Counted from the first letter of the stretch, positions 51,026-62,112 are shown. The stretch: 64,000 bases of DNA from an uncultured Hyphomicrobiales bacterium (GCA_903931945.1 CAIZEI010000098.1:1-64000); one strand, 5' to 3'. A program made the numbers and translations. Notes: generated by a model not told the origin, from the letters alone.

Positions 51026-52870
51026 TCAATCCTCATCGCCCGGTCGCCTCCCGTCGGCGCCCATCGCGGGGTCCTCGCCCCCAGGGGATCGAGGAGCGGC
51101 GAGGGGCGCCGCAAACGCGCGAAGATCCAGGGTTGGGGCGCTCGCGCCCTTCAACCGGTGATCGACAATGACGAGTTCGGATTTTGGCGCATTAGCCGCG
51201 AGCCGGTCGAAGAGTCGCTCGGTCAACCAGGGAGCGCCAGCGATGCGATAGGCTGCAGCATCGCCGCCGAACGCCACGCCATCGGCTGTCGCCTTGCCCG
51301 TGGTCTCCGCTGCGGCTGCTTCAGCGTCGTTGCGATTGAGCAGCGCCGTCCGTTCAGCCGCCTTGAGGTTGCGGATCGCCTCGCCCTGCTCGGAGGCCAC
51401 GCGCGATTTTGCCGAAATCTCCGCCGCCTGCACGTCGTGATAGGCCGCCGCCGCGCCGGCAGGCGGATGTATGGCTTCTACAATGACCGAGATGGATTCG
51501 AGGCCGCTCTGCATCCGGTCGAGTTCGGCCTGCACATCGGCGCGAAACGCCTCGGTGAAGGTCGCCTGACTGAGCCCCAGCATATCGCTCAACGTGTTGC
51601 GTGCGAAAAAACGGGCGAGCGTGCGACCGGTGATTGCGCGCAGGAGCGCTTCAGGATCATCAACCGAATATGCGTAGCGCAGGGCGGCGTCATCGCTCAA
51701 GCCAACACGATAAACGACGCGAAGATCGACATTGGCGATCTGAAAGCCTTGCCGCCCGCTGGACTGGCTGGCGAGGAGGTAGCTCGCCTCCGCCGGATGC
51801 GCGCCATCCCAGAGCCGGTCAGCGGTTGCCGGCGGCGGCGATTCGGCTGGCGGCGTCTGGAGCGTTGGGTCGGACGCTGCGCCCGACACAATGGCGATCT
51901 CATGGATGGCGCCAAATTCGACATGGCGCATCGCGCCGAAGGGCCAGGGCAGATGCAGATGCAAGCCCGGACCGAGCACGGCGACCGGCGCTCCGAAGCG
52001 CTCGTAAATGCTGCGTTCCGCGAGGCCCGTCGCGGTCAGGCCGGTCAGCGCCCATGCGCCGAGAATCAGCGCGCCGATCGACGCAGGCAGCGACCGTGCG
52101 AGAAAATTGAGGGCCCGGCTGCGCGAGAGATCGATGCCGAATTGCGTTTTCAGCGTGGCGTTCAAATGGCCGATACGAGGCGCCGCAAAGCCGATGCTGC
52201 CAGCGATAAAACTGTCGGCGACGCTTTTGCGCCCGGCCAGCGGGGCGAAGGGAATGAAGAATGTCGCCGCAGCCCGCAGGGCGATTTCGATCCCCGCCAG
52301 CACAATAAGACAGGCGACCGCGCGCTCAATCCAGATTGCAGTTTCGAATCCTGCCGATCGCAGCAGGATTGCAGCGCCTGAGGCAATGAAGGCGCAGAGA
52401 GGCAAGCGCAGCAGGCGCGCCAGCCCGGGCGCGTCGGCCCTTGCGGCCTGTCTTTCGCCGGCGTAGGCGCGTTCAGCCACCAGCAAAGGAAATGCAGCGA
52501 GAATCAGGACGCCGCCCAGAATTTTGTTCGCCAGCGTGGCGTCGTCGGCAACCGGCGCGGCATAGGCGTAAATGTGAAGTCCCGTTGCCGCGCAAGCGAT
52601 GCAAATCAGGGTAACGACAGCTTGCGGCCATTCCCCAAAAGGAAATTGCACGACGGCTTTGCGTTCCAAGGCGATCAAAGCGGCGCAGAAAAAACCGGAG
52701 GCGGCAAGCAACAAGGCTGCGCCCGCCAGCGTCAGCGCGGAGGGCGGTTGCGCGATGGCGGCCCCGCCCCACATGACAGCGACAATCATTGCGGCGCCTG
52801 ATGCGAACAGCCCCAGCCCCCCGCACAAGGCAATTTTGAAATCGCGGTCTGCTCGCCCGAACACGCGCAA
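51026..52870 (-). CDS. large SPFH/band-7 protein (HflK-like) with polytopic N-terminal membrane domain
   Basis: 614 aa; several N-terminal hydrophobic segments, then ERSIYERFGAPVAVLGPGLHLHLPWPFGAMRHVEFG and AAAAYHDVQAAEISAKSRVASEQGEAIRNLKAAERTALLNRNDAEAAA. Confidence 0.85.
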   Translation of the reverse strand: MRVFGRADRDFKIALCGGLGLFASGAAMIVAVMWGGAAIAQPPSALTLAGAALLLAASGFFCAALIALERKAVVQFPFGEWPQAVVTLICIACAATGLHIYAYAAPVADDATLANKILGGVLILAAFPLLVAERAYAGERQAARADAPGLARLLRLPLCAFIASGAAILLRSAGFETAIWIERAVACLIVLAGIEIALRAAATFFIPFAPLAGRKSVADSFIAGSIGFAAPRIGHLNATLKTQFGIDLSRSRALNFLARSLPASIGALILGAWALTGLTATGLAERSIYERFGAPVAVLGPGLHLHLPWPFGAMRHVEFGAIHEIAIVSGAASDPTLQTPPAESPPPATADRLWDGAHPAEASYLLASQSSGRQGFQIANVDLRVVYRVGLSDDAALRYAYSVDDPEALLRAITGRTLARFFARNTLSDMLGLSQATFTEAFRADVQAELDRMQSGLESISVIVEAIHPPAGAAAAYHDVQAAEISAKSRVASEQGEAIRNLKAAERTALLNRNDAEAAAAETTGKATADGVAFGGDAAAYRIAGAPWLTERLFDRLAANAPKSELVIVDHRLKGASAPTLDLRAFAAPLAAPRSPGGEDPAMGADGRRPGDED

Positions 52871-52960
52871 TTCATCCCTCCCGGCGTGTCAGGCGCCGAC
52901 TGTCCTGCAGTTGCCGAAAACTAGGCGCGGCCCGCGTTCAAGTCAAAACCATCGCAAAAT

Positions 52961-53899
52961 TCATTTCATCAGCACGGCGGCAAGGCCCGGCGTATCCACG
53001 CCCGCGTCACGCCGGGTGGAAATCGCCTCGAGCGTTCGAACCTCAAAGCCATATGATTCGGCCATGCGACGCAGATAGTCTGCGGAATGGGCATAACGGA
53101 GATCAGCGCCAATGCTCCAGTCGCCGACTGAGAGAAATTGCGTTGTGAATGCGAACAACCCATCGCGCGCCATCGCCCGCGCGCAGGCCTCGAAAGCGGG
53201 GCCGAGATCGCCCATATAGACGAAGACGTCGGCGGCGATGACAAGGTCTGCTGCGCCGGGTTTGGCCGCAATCAGGAAATCGACGAGATCGCCAACGACA
53301 AGTCGCTCGTAGCAACCGGTCTTTTCCGCCAGCGCGAGCATTGCGGTGGAGAGATCGACGCCCTCGATCCTGTGCACGCAAGCGGCGAAGGATTTGCCGG
53401 CAAGCCCGGTGCCGCAACCCAGATCCAGCATCAGCGAAAAATGCTCGCGCCGCCCGCGTGCGGCGTTGGCCCGCGCGACCAGTTCACGCAAAATTTCAGG
53501 CGCCCTGTAGTGCAACGCGCCAGTCAGATGCGCGTCGAACCGGTTCGCGTATTGATCGAAAAGCCCGCGCACATAGGCTTGCGGCGCAAGCGATGGCGAA
53601 GCGGCGCCGCCAAGCGCTGCAAGCCGCAATTCAGCCCCGAGAACGCCGGCGGGGTCGAGCGCCGCCGCCTGCGCAAACGCCGCCCGTGCGCCGTCAACGT
53701 CGCCCGATTTTTGCAGCGCCTCCCCAAGGGCCAACCATGCGGGCGCCCAATGTGGAACAATTTCGAGCGCCTGAGTGAACAGGTCTGCGGCAGCCGCATG
53801 ATCGCCTTCCGCCGCCGACCCTTCCGCCCATGCATAGCGTCGGTCGGCAATCAGATTGCCGGAAGATTGAGACACAACAGGGCTATGCGCATGGATCAT
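52961..53899 (-). CDS. TPR-containing class I SAM-dependent methyltransferase
   Basis: Start set at MIHAHSPVVSQSSGNL; TPR-like LFTQALEIVPHWAPAWLALGEALQKSGDVDGARAAFAQAAALDP; LMLDLGCGTGLAGKSFAACVHRIEGVDLS. Confidence 0.85.
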   Translation of the reverse strand: MIHAHSPVVSQSSGNLIADRRYAWAEGSAAEGDHAAAADLFTQALEIVPHWAPAWLALGEALQKSGDVDGARAAFAQAAALDPAGVLGAELRLAALGGAASPSLAPQAYVRGLFDQYANRFDAHLTGALHYRAPEILRELVARANAARGRREHFSLMLDLGCGTGLAGKSFAACVHRIEGVDLSTAMLALAEKTGCYERLVVGDLVDFLIAAKPGAADLVIAADVFVYMGDLGPAFEACARAMARDGLFAFTTQFLSVGDWSIGADLRYAHSADYLRRMAESYGFEVRTLEAISTRRDAGVDTPGLAAVLMK

Positions 53900-54208
53900 C
53901 GGGCAGGAGTCGCTGTCCCCGAAGCTTTCGTCAAGGGCGCTGCAACGGTCGCCGCATCCAGATGTTCGCTGCGGCGTAGCAGTTGCGGCCATCGTTTGCG
54001 GGCGGGAGCCTTTCGGCGCGGTCAACGCGATTGAACATGCCCCGAAGCAGAATTGAAACGATCGCCGTCGGCGCCGCTCCCAACGCATTGACGATGAAAG
54101 CCGGAGCGCGCGCCCCGCTGGCTCCGGATTATTTTCTTTCGCCAGTCGGCAAAATCGCCTCCGAACGAAAAAAGCGCTAAGGACTCGCATTCACTTCGGG
54201 AGGTTGCC

Positions 54209-55228
54209 TTGGCGTATCGAGCCGTTCGCGCTTTCGTTCTTGGCGTCTGTCTTGTTTCAACATTGGCGCGCGCGCAAACGGGCGAACCTTATTTCCACGG
54301 CAAAACAGTGTCGATCTACATCGGCTTTGGCGGCGGCGGCTCATATGATTTTTACGGACATCTGATTGCGCGGTATTTGGGCAAGCATATCGCGGGCAAT
54401 CCAAACGTCGTTGCCCAATCCATGCCTGGCGCGGGCAGTTTCAAACTGGCGAACTGGCTGACATCGCTGGCGCCAAAGGACGGCACAGCGATAGGGATTG
54501 TGTCGCAGGCTGTCGGGCTGGAAGAAGCGCTGGGCTCGCCCGGAATTCAATATCGCGCCGCCGATTTCAACTGGATCGGACGCGCGACGTCCGTCATAGA
54601 AATCATGATGACGTATAAAGATGCGCGCGCCAAAACCATTGCTGACGCGCTTAAGCGCGAAGTGCTGATCGGAGGCACAGGTCCCGGCTCCCCCTCCGAA
54701 GGCTATCCCAAATTGCTCAATGCGGGCGCGAGCACAAAATTCCGCATCGTCGCGGGCTACCCTGCCTCGGCCGATGCGCTGCTTGCGATGGAAAAGGGCG
54801 AGGTCGACGCCGCCTTCACGTCATGGGGCTCGCTCAACGCCTATCATCCCGAGTGGATTGCAGAAAAATCAGCTCATCTCCTCGTTCAGGGCGCAGTCGC
54901 GCGCACGCAGGAATTGCCCGATGTTCCGGCGGTGGGCGAACTCGGCGACACGCCCGAGAATCGTGCAATGCTCCAACTTTATGCCTCGACTGCAGACATT
55001 GGCCGTTCCTTCATAGCGCCGCCGGGGATGCCTGCCGACCGCGTGGAAACGCTTCGCGCAGCATTTACCGCCACGATGAACGATCCGGAGTTTCGCAGCG
55101 AAGTCGAAAAGGCCAAAGCCGAATTCCACCCGGCAAGCGGCGCCGAGATTCAGACGATTGTGATGAAAAACGCGCATCCGCCTGCCGAAATGATCGCAAG
55201 GATGCGAAAACTGTTGCGGCCGGACTAG
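54209..55228 (+). CDS. TctC/Bug-like substrate-binding protein, TTG start
   Basis: GGGAGG 5 nt before TTG; FHGKTVSIYIGFGGGGSYDFYGHLIARYLGKHIAGNPNVVAQSMPGAGS. Confidence 0.85.
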   Translation: MAYRAVRAFVLGVCLVSTLARAQTGEPYFHGKTVSIYIGFGGGGSYDFYGHLIARYLGKHIAGNPNVVAQSMPGAGSFKLANWLTSLAPKDGTAIGIVSQAVGLEEALGSPGIQYRAADFNWIGRATSVIEIMMTYKDARAKTIADALKREVLIGGTGPGSPSEGYPKLLNAGASTKFRIVAGYPASADALLAMEKGEVDAAFTSWGSLNAYHPEWIAEKSAHLLVQGAVARTQELPDVPAVGELGDTPENRAMLQLYASTADIGRSFIAPPGMPADRVETLRAAFTATMNDPEFRSEVEKAKAEFHPASGAEIQTIVMKNAHPPAEMIARMRKLLRPD

Positions 55229-55407
55229 GGATTCAGCAACCCCTTGCCTCGTGATGCGGAGCATCGCTGCCAGAATGGGCGCCTCTGTTCGATTTTTGTT
55301 CAAGGGGCCAAATAAAATGGCAGTCCGGCGCTGGTATAGCGATTGCTTCGCGCCCATAATGCTCTGCGCGGGACTGGTACGCGCCATCGCAACAACGGGA
55401 CGACGCT

Positions 55408-58400
55408 GTGACGATCTTCGCCGCTATCCATCATGTCACCCACTATAAATACGATCGCCCGGTCAACCTTGGGCCACAGACAATCCGGCTGCGCCCGGCC
55501 CCCCATTGCCGGACGCCTGTGCCCGCCTATTCGCTCAAGGTGACGCCTGCGCAACATTTCATCAACTGGCAGCAGGATCCGCATGGCAACTGGCTGGCGC
55601 GACTTGTGTTTCACGAGCCCGCGACCGAGTTGAAAATAGAGGTTGATCTGACCGCCGAAATGGCGGTCTACAATCCCTTCGATTTCTTTGTCGAACCCTA
55701 TGCGACGAAATTTCCCTTCGCCTATGAACCGGGCCTCAAAACCGAATTGACGCCCTATCTTGAAACCGCGCCTTGCGGGCCGCTTCTGTCGAAATACGTC
55801 GACGGCGTTGACCGCTCGGCTGCCACGACGGTCGATTTTCTGGTTGCGCTGAATGCCGCCATCCAGAAAAGCGTGCGTTATGTCATCCGGCTTGAGCCGG
55901 GCGTGCAGACGCCGGAAGAAACGCTGGAGCTCGAGTCGGGGTCATGTCGCGATTCAGCCTGGCTGCTGGTCCAGATTCTACGCCAGCTTGGTCTGGCGGC
56001 GCGATTTGTCTCCGGTTATCTCATCCAGCTCAAGGCCGACATCGATCCCATAGAAGGTCCGCTGGGAACGCGGAAGGATTTCACCGATCTGCACGCCTGG
56101 GCGGAAGTCTACATTCCTGGCGCCGGCTGGATCGGGATGGACGCGACCTCGGGCCTGTTCTGCGGCGAAGGACACCTGCCGGTCGCAGCCACGCCCCATT
56201 ACCGTTCGGCGGCGCCGATTACCGGCCTCGTCGATCCCGCCAATATCGATTTCCATTTTGAGATGAGCGTGACCCGCGTGGCTGAAGCGCCGCGCATTTC
56301 CGCGCCGTTCCCCGAAGAATCCTGGGGGGCGCTCGACCGGCTTGGCGAGCAGGTGGACGCGGACTTGAGGGCGCAGGATGTCCGCCTGACAATGGGCGGC
56401 GAGCCGACCTTCGTCTCGATCGATGATTTTGAAGCGCCGGAATGGAATATTTCGGCGGTGGGGCCGACCAAACGCGAACGGGCCGATGAACTCATCCGCC
56501 GTCTGCGTACGCGATTTGCGCCCGGTGGAATGCTGCATTACGGCCAGGGCAAATGGTATCCGGGCGAGAGCTTGCCGCGCTGGGCTTTCGCGCTCTACTG
56601 GCGGCAGGATGGCGTGCCGATCTGGAAGAACCCCGATCTCATCGCCACCGTCGCCAACGCCAGAAAGGCGGCGCGCGAGGAGGCTGAAAAGATCGCCGAT
56701 GGCGTTGCTGCGCGGCTGGGCGTGGGCCAGGAGTACGTATTGCCTGCCTATGAGGACCCTGCCCATTGGCTGGTTGAGGAAGGGAGGCTTCCGGATAATT
56801 CGGATCCACTGGATCCCAAGATCGACAATCCCGAGGAACGCGCGCGAATGATGCGCACATTCGAACGCGGCCTGACCGAGCCGACGGGATTCGTGCTGCC
56901 GGTGCAGCCCTGGAACGCCGTTGCGGCGCCACGCTGGGCGAGTGAGAAATGGCGGCTGCGGCGCGGCAAGCTTTTCCTCATGCCGGGGGATTCGCCTTTG
57001 GGTTACAGGCTCCCCCTCGGCTCGCTCCCCTGGATACCGCCAGAAGAGCGCTCATTTGGCATGTCGCGCGATCCGCTGGAAGCGCGCGGAGATCTGCCGG
57101 GAGCGGCGGAGATGGCCTATGCGATTGGCCAGCGGGTTCAGAGCGCTCCGGTCGCCGCTTCGGCGAGGCAGGAGCGAGCCGAGCAGGACATTCTTGCAGG
57201 CGCGATTCGCACGGCAATAACCGTCGAACCGCGCGACGGCGTGATTTGTGTCTTCATGCCGCCAATGGAGAGGCTGGAGGATTATCTCGATCTTCTGGCC
57301 ACAGTCGAGGCGACGGCTGAGGAAACCGGGGTGCCGGTTCATATCGAGGGCTATCCGCCGCCGCACGATCCGCGCATCAATGTTATCAAGGTGACGCCGG
57401 ACCCCGGTGTGATCGAGGTTAATATCCATCCTGCCGCCAGCTGGCGCGCCGCCGTCGATACAACCGTCGGCCTCTATGAAGAGGCGCGGCAATCGCGCCT
57501 GGGCGCAGAAAAATTCATGACGGATGGAAAGCATACCGGATCTGGGGGCGGCAATCACGTCGTGCTGGGCGGCGCTACACCGGCCGATTCGCCGTTTCTG
57601 CGCCGGCCCGATCTTCTCAAAAGCATCGTGCTCTACTGGCAGCGTCATCCGGCATTGTCATATTTTTTCTCTGGCCTGTTCATCGGCCCGACGAGTCAGG
57701 CGCCGCGTCTCGATGAAGCCCGCATGGACAGTCTTTACGAGCTTGAAATTGCTTTTGCGCTTACGCCGGGACGGGACGGCGCGCCGCCGCTGTGGCTGAT
57801 CGACCGGCTGTACCGCCACCTGTTGACGGATGTGACCGGCAATACGCACCGCGCTGAAATTTGCATCGACAAACTGTATTCGCCCGACAGTCCGACGGGG
57901 CGCCTTGGTCTTGTCGAATTTCGCGCCTTCGAGATGCCGCCCGACGCGCGCATGAGTCTTGCGCAGCAATTGCTGATCCGTGCGCTGATCGCCATGTTCT
58001 GGCGCGAACCTCAACAGGGCGGGCTGGTGCGCTGGGGGACGACCCTGCACGACCGTTTCATGCTGCCGCATTTTGTCTGGCAGGATTTTCGCGATGTCCT
58101 GAATGATTTGGGCAGGGCGGGCTATGCGTTCGATCCTGCATGGTTTGAAGCGCAACTGCAATTCCGTTTTCCTGTGTTCGGCGCTGTGACGCATGGCGGC
58201 GTCGAGATGGAAATCCGCCAGGCTCTGGAACCATGGCATGTTATGGGCGAGGAAGGCGCGCCCGGGGGATCGGTGCGATATGTCGATAGCGCCGTGGAGC
58301 GATTGCAGGTTCGAGCCAGCGGCCTCGTGCCGGGACGCCACGAAATCGCCTGCAATGGACGCAGGATGCCGATGACGTCGACCGGTCTATCGGGCGAGGC

Positions 58401-58716
58401 GGTGGCGGGCCTGCGTTTCAAGGCCTGGCAGCCGCCATCGGGCCTGCATCCCACGATTCCTGTGCAGGCGCCTCTGACGTTCGATATCGTCGATACCTGG
58501 ACCGGCCGCTCTCTTGGCGGTTGCGTTTATCATGTCAGCCATCCCGGCGGTCGCAGTCATGACACGTTCCCGGTGAATAGTTACGAAGCTGAGGCCCGAC
58601 GGCTGGCGCGTTTCCAGAAACACGGCCATACTCCGGGGCCACTTACCCTGCCCCCTGAACAGACGTCGGCGGAGTTTCCGTTGACGCTGGATTTGAGGCG
58701 ACCCGCCGCCCTGTGA
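55408..58716 (+). CDS. transglutaminase-like + DUF2126 protein
   Basis: 1102 aa; transglutaminase triad [28 protein letters not shown]; long C-terminal DUF2126 ([42 protein letters not shown]). Confidence 0.93.
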   Translation: MTIFAAIHHVTHYKYDRPVNLGPQTIRLRPAPHCRTPVPAYSLKVTPAQHFINWQQDPHGNWLARLVFHEPATELKIEVDLTAEMAVYNPFDFFVEPYATKFPFAYEPGLKTELTPYLETAPCGPLLSKYVDGVDRSAATTVDFLVALNAAIQKSVRYVIRLEPGVQTPEETLELESGSCRDSAWLLVQILRQLGLAARFVSGYLIQLKADIDPIEGPLGTRKDFTDLHAWAEVYIPGAGWIGMDATSGLFCGEGHLPVAATPHYRSAAPITGLVDPANIDFHFEMSVTRVAEAPRISAPFPEESWGALDRLGEQVDADLRAQDVRLTMGGEPTFVSIDDFEAPEWNISAVGPTKRERADELIRRLRTRFAPGGMLHYGQGKWYPGESLPRWAFALYWRQDGVPIWKNPDLIATVANARKAAREEAEKIADGVAARLGVGQEYVLPAYEDPAHWLVEEGRLPDNSDPLDPKIDNPEERARMMRTFERGLTEPTGFVLPVQPWNAVAAPRWASEKWRLRRGKLFLMPGDSPLGYRLPLGSLPWIPPEERSFGMSRDPLEARGDLPGAAEMAYAIGQRVQSAPVAASARQERAEQDILAGAIRTAITVEPRDGVICVFMPPMERLEDYLDLLATVEATAEETGVPVHIEGYPPPHDPRINVIKVTPDPGVIEVNIHPAASWRAAVDTTVGLYEEARQSRLGAEKFMTDGKHTGSGGGNHVVLGGATPADSPFLRRPDLLKSIVLYWQRHPALSYFFSGLFIGPTSQAPRLDEARMDSLYELEIAFALTPGRDGAPPLWLIDRLYRHLLTDVTGNTHRAEICIDKLYSPDSPTGRLGLVEFRAFEMPPDARMSLAQQLLIRALIAMFWREPQQGGLVRWGTTLHDRFMLPHFVWQDFRDVLNDLGRAGYAFDPAWFEAQLQFRFPVFGAVTHGGVEMEIRQALEPWHVMGEEGAPGGSVRYVDSAVERLQVRASGLVPGRHEIACNGRRMPMTSTGLSGEAVAGLRFKAWQPPSGLHPTIPVQAPLTFDIVDTWTGRSLGGCVYHVSHPGGRSHDTFPVNSYEAEARRLARFQKHGHTPGPLTLPPEQTSAEFPLTLDLRRPAAL

Positions 58717-58723
58717 GAATTGT

Positions 58724-61237
58724 ATGCCCGCCGCCAGCCAGACCAGACCTGACACAGCAAAGGGAGAGCGGCTGCAAACCCTTATCGCAGGATATCGGTC
58801 GTTGCCGGGCGTCCCCGACGAATTTGTCGACGTGGACGGGCGTCCGCGCGATCATTGGATGCGGTTTCTCGACGCGCTTGCTGGCATGGCGCCTGAGGAT
58901 ATCGCCAACCGTTTTGCCAACGCCGACCGGCATATCCGCGATAGCGGCGTTTCCTACAAAGCCTTTGGCGAGACAAGGGAACGGTCCTGGCCGTTAAGCC
59001 ATATCCCCCTGTTGATTGACGAATCGGAGTGGCGGCGGATCGAAAGAGGCGTCGAGCAGCGTGTCCGGTTGCTGGAACATTTGCTGGCCGATATTTACGG
59101 CGGCGGACGGCTTGTCCGAGACGGGATTGTGCCGGCGACCGCCATTACGGGCAGTCCCGATTATCTACATCCCCTGAACGGCGTGACGCCGCCGGGAGGA
59201 CGATTCCTGCATTTTTACGCTGTCGATATCGGTCGTGGCCCTGACGGGCGCTGGTGGGTGCTGGGCGACCGCACGCAGGCTCCGTCTGGCAGCGGCTATG
59301 CTCTTACCAACCGTCTGGTCCTCTCGCGCGCGTTTCCGCGCCTTTACCGCGATATGAATGTCGAGCGGCTCGCGCCCTTTTTTCAGGGCTTTCGCTCGGG
59401 ACTTGCCGCTGTCGCCCGGCGCGCCGATCCCCGGATTTGCCTGCTGACGCCCGGACCACACAGCGAGACCTATTTCGAGCAGGCCTATCTTGCGCGCTAT
59501 CTCGGCTTTTTGCTGGTCGAGGGCGGCGATCTTACCATGCGCGACGGAGAGGTGCATATACGCACGATCGCCGGGCTGAAGCGCGCCGATGTTTTGTTGC
59601 GGCGCATCGATTCTGATTTTGCCGATCCACTCGAGTTGAACGCCAATTCACAGCTTGGGGTGCCGGGGCTCGTCGAGGCGTTGCGCGAAGGCGGCGTTGT
59701 CATCGCCAACGCTTTGGGCTCGGGCGTACTGGAAGCGCCAGCGTTGATGAGTTTTATGCCGTCGATTGCGCGGCATATTCTGGGCGAAGACCTCGAAATG
59801 CCCAATATCGCGACCTGGTGGTGCGGCCAGAAGGCCGCGCGCGACGAGACAGTTAGCAATATTGGCGCGATGACCATTGCTGGCGCTTTTGGCAATCCCG
59901 TTCTTGGCCGCCCGCCTGGACAACCGGTGGTTGGGGAGACGCTGGATCCGGCTGAAAGCCAGCGGTTGATCGAACAAATCAATGCGCGCGGCGTTGATTT
60001 TGTCGGGCAGGAGGTTGTGCGTCTGTCCACAACGCCGGTCCTGAATGACGGTCGTTTGACGCCTCGGCCTTTTGTCCTGCGCGTCTATGCAGCGGCGACG
60101 CCCGATGGCTGGAAAATCATGCCGGGCGGTTTTGCGCGTATCTCCGATCGCACCGATGTGCTTGCGGTGTCGATGGGCGAAGGCGTGCAATCGGCGGATG
60201 TCTGGATGATTGCCGACAAGCCGGTGGTCATGTCCACCCTGTTGCCGAGTGAAGATAAAATCCGCATCCGACGCATTATGGGCAATCTGCCCAGCCGCGC
60301 CGCTGACAATCTGTTCTGGCTTGGGCGCTATCTGGAGCGCGTCGAGGCTACGCTCCGGCTGATCCGCTGTCTGGCTGGTCGTTTGCTGGATACCGGTTCC
60401 CCGGCTGATGCGCAGGACCTCGCCAGCCTCAAGGGTTTGCTTGGCTCCAATGGAGCGGCGCCATTCAAGGAGGCGCAGTCCCTGCCTGCGCTGCAACTTG
60501 CCGCAACGGCTCTCCACAGCGCCAGCGACTATGGATCGGCGTTTTCGCTGGCGCGTTCGGCGAAGCGGGCCGCCTCCTCGATCCGTGAGCGGTTGTCGCC
60601 TGACACATGGCGATTGATCGATTTGCTGCAAATGCGGCTCAGCGTCAGCCCGGATGCGCCGTTGACCGAAGCCGACGCCTATGAGACCGCCGATGGCGCT
60701 CTCAGGGTGCTGGCGTCGATTTCCGGTTTCGCGCAAGAGAATATGAACAGGGCGGCAGGGTGGCGGTTTTTCGAATCAGGTCGGCGCATCGAGCGCGGCG
60801 TCAACGCATGCCGGCTGGCGCGCAATTTTGCGCGATCGTCCTCGCCTGCCGAAGACCTCGATATCCTGCTTGACCTTGTCGATTCGCAGATTACATATCG
60901 TTCCCGCTATCTTATGGGGGTGGCGTTGCGCCCGGTGCGCGATATTGTTTTACTCGATCCGTTCAATCCACGGTCTCTCGCTTTCCAGATCGAGCGCATC
61001 AAGGAGCATCTTGAAAGTCTGCCGGCGCTCAATGAAGATGGAATGCTGGAATTGCCGCGTAAACTCGTGGTCCGGCTTGCGGCGGATGTCGCTGTCGCCG
61101 AGGCGCAGGCGCTCAACAAGGATACAATTCTGGGTTTCGAGCAAAAATTGATGGCGCTGGCGGATGCGATCGCAGCCCGCTTTTTTCTGCAGGGTCCCCA
61201 TGCTGTTCATGCGGACAAGATGAGTGGCCTCGCGTGA
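58724..61237 (+). CDS. circularly permuted ATP-grasp + alpha-E domain fusion protein
   Basis: 837 aa; RVRLLEHLLADIYGGGRLVRDGIVPATAI, AYLARYLGFLLVEGGDLTMRDGEVHIRT; alpha-E start LPSRAADNLFWLGRYLERVEATLRLIR. Confidence 0.92.
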   Translation: MPAASQTRPDTAKGERLQTLIAGYRSLPGVPDEFVDVDGRPRDHWMRFLDALAGMAPEDIANRFANADRHIRDSGVSYKAFGETRERSWPLSHIPLLIDESEWRRIERGVEQRVRLLEHLLADIYGGGRLVRDGIVPATAITGSPDYLHPLNGVTPPGGRFLHFYAVDIGRGPDGRWWVLGDRTQAPSGSGYALTNRLVLSRAFPRLYRDMNVERLAPFFQGFRSGLAAVARRADPRICLLTPGPHSETYFEQAYLARYLGFLLVEGGDLTMRDGEVHIRTIAGLKRADVLLRRIDSDFADPLELNANSQLGVPGLVEALREGGVVIANALGSGVLEAPALMSFMPSIARHILGEDLEMPNIATWWCGQKAARDETVSNIGAMTIAGAFGNPVLGRPPGQPVVGETLDPAESQRLIEQINARGVDFVGQEVVRLSTTPVLNDGRLTPRPFVLRVYAAATPDGWKIMPGGFARISDRTDVLAVSMGEGVQSADVWMIADKPVVMSTLLPSEDKIRIRRIMGNLPSRAADNLFWLGRYLERVEATLRLIRCLAGRLLDTGSPADAQDLASLKGLLGSNGAAPFKEAQSLPALQLAATALHSASDYGSAFSLARSAKRAASSIRERLSPDTWRLIDLLQMRLSVSPDAPLTEADAYETADGALRVLASISGFAQENMNRAAGWRFFESGRRIERGVNACRLARNFARSSSPAEDLDILLDLVDSQITYRSRYLMGVALRPVRDIVLLDPFNPRSLAFQIERIKEHLESLPALNEDGMLELPRKLVVRLAADVAVAEAQALNKDTILGFEQKLMALADAIAARFFLQGPHAVHADKMSGLA

Positions 61238-62112
61238 TCTATGACATCCGCCATATCACGACCTATGAATACGGCGCGCCGATCACTTTCTCGCATTGTG
61301 CGCTGCATCTGCTGCCAGTCGATGGCCCCGGACAGACTGTGCTGCAATCCGCGCTGACAATTACTCCGCCGCCTGCCTTGACTGAAGACCGGACCTGCTT
61401 TTTTGGCAACCGGGTGACGTCAATCACCATTGAGAAGACTCATCGCGAACTGAAAATCGAGGCACGATCCAGCATTGACGTAAACCGGGCGCAGAACCCC
61501 ATTGCAGCGCTCACAATGCCCTGGGAAGATGTGCGCGAAGCGGCGTTCGCTGTCGATGACCTTTCTTCGGCGTCGCCCGCGCATTTCCTCCATCCGAGCC
61601 GTTTTGTGCCGCGCTTCCAGCCTGCAGCCGATTATGCGATGCAAAGCCTGCATCCGGGCCGGCCGGCGCTGGAGGCCGCGATCGAATTGATGCAGCGCAT
61701 TCGCGCCGATTTCAAATACGACCCCAAAGCAACGCTTGTTTCAACGCCGCTCTCCGAGGCCTTTGAGAAGCGCCGCGGCGTTTGTCAGGATTTTGCCCAT
61801 ATTATGATCGCCGGGCTGCGCGGCGTCGGACTGCCAGCCGCCTATATTTCCGGCTATCTGCGGACGATTCCGCCTGCGGGTAAGCCGCGGCTTGAAGGCG
61901 CAGACGCCACGCACGCCTGGGTGCTGTTCTGGTGCGGGCCCGATTTTGGCTGGATCGGACTTGATCCAACCAACGCTATCGCGATGGGCAATGATCATAT
62001 CGTGTTGGCGCGCGGGCGCGATTACGCGGACATTTCACCAGTCGCAGGCATTGTGCTGGGTTCGGGCGAGCAGCAGGTCGACGTCAAGGTCGATGTGATC
62101 GAGAGAGTCTAG
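61234..62112 (+). CDS. transglutaminase family protein
   Basis: 292 aa; IYDIRHITTYEYGAPITFSHCALHLLPVDGPGQ; RRGVCQDFAHIMIAGLRGVGLPAAYISGYL; THAWVLFWCGPDFGWIGLDPTN. Confidence 0.94.
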   Translation: MIYDIRHITTYEYGAPITFSHCALHLLPVDGPGQTVLQSALTITPPPALTEDRTCFFGNRVTSITIEKTHRELKIEARSSIDVNRAQNPIAALTMPWEDVREAAFAVDDLSSASPAHFLHPSRFVPRFQPAADYAMQSLHPGRPALEAAIELMQRIRADFKYDPKATLVSTPLSEAFEKRRGVCQDFAHIMIAGLRGVGLPAAYISGYLRTIPPAGKPRLEGADATHAWVLFWCGPDFGWIGLDPTNAIAMGNDHIVLARGRDYADISPVAGIVLGSGEQQVDVKVDVIERV

